64,000 nt of DNA from Kordia sp. SMS9 (GTDB taxonomy: Bacteria > Bacteroidota > Bacteroidia > Flavobacteriales > Flavobacteriaceae): NCBI RefSeq assembly GCF_003352465.1, contig NZ_CP031153.1, positions 5,418,392 to 5,482,391 on the forward strand, in the 5' to 3' direction. The notes under the pieces were generated by a model. It was not told where the DNA came from. It did not search any database and worked only from the letters and a program-made list of their open reading frames with translations. This document shows positions 62,268 through 64,000 of this stretch, in pieces (the stretch's first letter is position 1; every line of letters starts with the position of its first letter). The position numbers and the translations under genes are program-made.

Positions 62268-62831
62268 GTGTACCAATGTATCAATTACTTACTCTTGCGC
62301 TTAGCTAATTTGATGATTTGAAAATGTGATGATTTGAAAATTGGCTTTAGTAAAAGTATTTTAATGTAGCAATATATCAATGTAAAAATGTATCAATAGC
62401 TCACTGTTGCGCTTACTTAATTTGATGATTTGAAAATGTGTTGATTTGAAAATTGGCTTTAGTAGAAGTATTTTAATGTAGCAATATATCAATGTAAAAA
62501 TGTATCAATAACTCACTGTTGCGCTTAGCTAATTTGATGATTTGAAAATGTACCGATTTGAAAATTGGCTTTAGTAGAAGTATTTTAATGTAGCAATATA
62601 TCAATGTAAAAATGTATCAATAGCTCACTGTTGCGCTTAGTTGATTTGATGATTTGAAAATGTACCGATTTGAAAATTGGCTTTAGTAGAAGTATTTTAA
62701 TGTAGCAATATATCAATGTAAAAATGTATCAATAACTCACTGTTGCGCTTAGCTAATTTGATGATTTGAAAATGTGATGATTTGAAAATTGGCTTACTCT
62801 TGCGCTTACTTAATTTGATGATTTGAAAATG
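62268..62831. repeat. 112-bp tandem array, about five units
   Basis: TTGGCTT recurs at 62341, 62453, 62565, 62677 and 62789, exactly 112 bases apart. Units contain TTTGATGATTTGAAAATGTG-like text and AATATATCAATGTAAAAATG. Copies vary only at a few bases (for example GTGATG versus GTACCG). It contains no gene. The region 62832-63130 continues with CGTCACTTCGAGTG and CAGATTGCCACGAATTTTAA dispersed repeat pieces. Confidence 0.95.
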
Positions 62832-63144
62832 AATCACTTGAATACCAAAAACGTCACTTCGAGTGATTTTTCAAAGAAAAATTGTATCGAGAAGTACTTT
62901 GAAACTCAGTACTTCCTAGTAGATCTCGATACATTTTGAAGCAATACTGAATCAAGTTCAGCACATGTTTCAAAACACTCGATCTAACATTCTGGTTTCA
63001 AAGGAAATTTTAGTTCTGCATGAAACAGATTGCCACGAATTTTAATGAAATTCTCGCAAAGACGTATCAAAGAAGTTTTTCAAGTACATCTGAAATCGAA
63101 AAACGCAAGACCAAAACCCTTTCAATATCCACTAATTTTTAACC

Positions 63145-63152
63145 TATATTTG
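63145..63152 (+). promoter_or_regulatory. Putative -7 box TATATTTG
   Basis: It matches TAnnTTTG but lies only 4 bases before the ATG at 63157, so either the box is by chance or the message is nearly leaderless. Confidence 0.25.
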
Positions 63153-63156
63153 TTTT

Positions 63157-63999
63157 ATGAAGACGTTTACTTTACAAACCTTATTTTTCTTCTTTTTTGT
63201 TTGTGCAACACAACTCAACGCACAACAATCTGACTATATCTACTTATATAATGACTTACAAGTGAATGAAACCTATTCGCTGTTTGGCGATAATGTAAAT
63301 TTGAGAGCAAAGCCAAGTACTACTTCCAAAGAAATTACTCGTTTACGCATTGGATTTGAGATAAAAATTATTGCAAAAACAGCTGCTATTTTTGAAAGTA
63401 ACAACTCCAAAACATACTGGTATGAAGTACAATACAAAGATTTGAAAGGATTTATTCCAGAGAAATTTATAGCGCACAAAACCATAAAAAATAACACCCA
63501 TAGTTATTTCTTCCATAAAAAAATCTCAAAAACATATGGTGATCAACTTGCCATAAGAACACTTGTTGGAGACGCGTATAACAAATACACAGAAAACTTA
63601 GTGCAACTTCGAGGTTCTCTAATTACTGCGGAATTGGAAGGAAATCATGATTTAAAAAATATAAAGGAAATTTTAACGATAAAGTATCACGGTGAATCTT
63701 GTGGCGCTGAAAACGGAATTACATATTTCTTTCTAAAAGAGAATTATGAATTGGTGCATATAGCACATCTTTCCGTGAGTGGAGATATTGGCTTTTTTGA
63801 TTCAGAAACGTTTACATTTACAACGAATGAACACAATGGACAACCTATCATTTTATTTACAAAAGAAGCTGGTGAAACAATAGATGAAGATACAAACTGG
63901 GTAGAATCTAAAACATTAACACGCCAATTTGAGTGGGATGGCACGAAATTAGTACCTGAATTCTCAAAGAAGTTTTACAGACCTAAAAAATCAAACTAA
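63157..63999 (+). CDS. Secreted bacterial SH3-domain protein
   Basis: This 280-residue protein has a signal peptide (FFFVCATQLNAQ). A bacterial SH3 domain lies at about residues 38-95 (NVNLRAKPSTTSKEITRLRIG, then YWYEVQYKDLKGFIPEKFI). The following 180 residues are beta-rich and unrecognised. SH3b domains often bind peptidoglycan or other ligands in the envelope. The gene ends within the window at its stop codon. Confidence 0.8.
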   Translation: MKTFTLQTLFFFFFVCATQLNAQQSDYIYLYNDLQVNETYSLFGDNVNLRAKPSTTSKEITRLRIGFEIKIIAKTAAIFESNNSKTYWYEVQYKDLKGFIPEKFIAHKTIKNNTHSYFFHKKISKTYGDQLAIRTLVGDAYNKYTENLVQLRGSLITAELEGNHDLKNIKEILTIKYHGESCGAENGITYFFLKENYELVHIAHLSVSGDIGFFDSETFTFTTNEHNGQPIILFTKEAGETIDEDTNWVESKTLTRQFEWDGTKLVPEFSKKFYRPKKSN

Positions 64000-64000
64000 C

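Noticed and set aside
1..64000. tRNA, rRNA and insertion sequences
   Set aside because: Scanning by eye showed no tRNA TPsiC-like cores in cloverleaf context, no rRNA segments and no transposase gene. A tRNAscan or ISfinder search could overturn this.

Overview
The window looks like a chromosome segment from a low-GC Bacteroidota, most likely a marine Flavobacteriaceae member. A Kordia-like genus is possible, but that is inference. The evidence is a SusC/SusD pair, proteins ending in type IX secretion sorting domains, many lipoproteins with a short lipobox, a textbook TTTG-N19-TAnnTTTG promoter, a UpxY/NusG-like antiterminator and small GG-type precursor peptides. No tRNA, rRNA, CRISPR array, insertion sequence or prophage was recognised.

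Layout. 1-1.8 kb: an isolated NusG-like gene on the minus strand in mostly empty DNA. 1.8-5.1 kb: a DUF255 thioredoxin-fold lipoprotein and an MFS transporter whose normal start codon appears to be lost. 5.1-21.6 kb: a polysaccharide or oligosaccharide utilisation locus. It holds a GPH-type sugar symporter, two GH3 glucosidases, an SMP-30-like lipoprotein, a giant FG-GAP/UnbV lipoprotein, SusD, SusC and a divergent AraC regulator with a good palindromic operator candidate. 22.3-28.4 kb: the four-gene ligase-associated DNA repair set (exonuclease, ATP-dependent ligase, Lhr-like helicase, PdeM), split in the middle by repeat DNA. 29.3-39.6 kb: an accessory region. It has two orphan RiPP-like precursor peptides, a RadC-like JAB protein, and an AT-rich three-gene cassette: SPPY DNA methyltransferase, protein with two GHKL ATPase domains, and divergent receiver-domain protein. 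It also holds a DUF6261-like protein and two LVIVD-type lipoproteins. 40-47.8 kb: an M57 protease, a T9SS beta-propeller, a small membrane protein, a cystathionine beta-synthase-like enzyme, and FtsX-like and NamZ-like genes that diverge from overlapping start codons. 49-64 kb: mixed housekeeping and secreted genes, including a glycosyltransferase, fatty acid hydroxylase family protein, methyltransferase, T9SS lysyl-endopeptidase-like protease, HerA-like ATPase, cupin and SH3 protein.

The most interesting candidate system is the cassette at 30581-36144. A DNA methyltransferase is followed, almost without gaps, by a kinase-like protein and a receiver-like protein. The kinase-like protein joins a MutL/HSP90-like ATPase to a histidine-kinase core with an H-box. 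This could be a phosphorelay-style defence or DNA-surveillance system, but that function is inference. The second is a compact multi-helix RNA candidate at 61010-61140.

Intergenic DNA is unusually rich in repeats. There are tandem arrays with 113, 112, 254, 263 and 42 bp periods, 7-bp microsatellites (one a G-quadruplex candidate), and several dispersed repeat families. Some have intruded into genes, at the end of the GPH transporter, inside the FG-GAP protein and at the start of the MFS gene.
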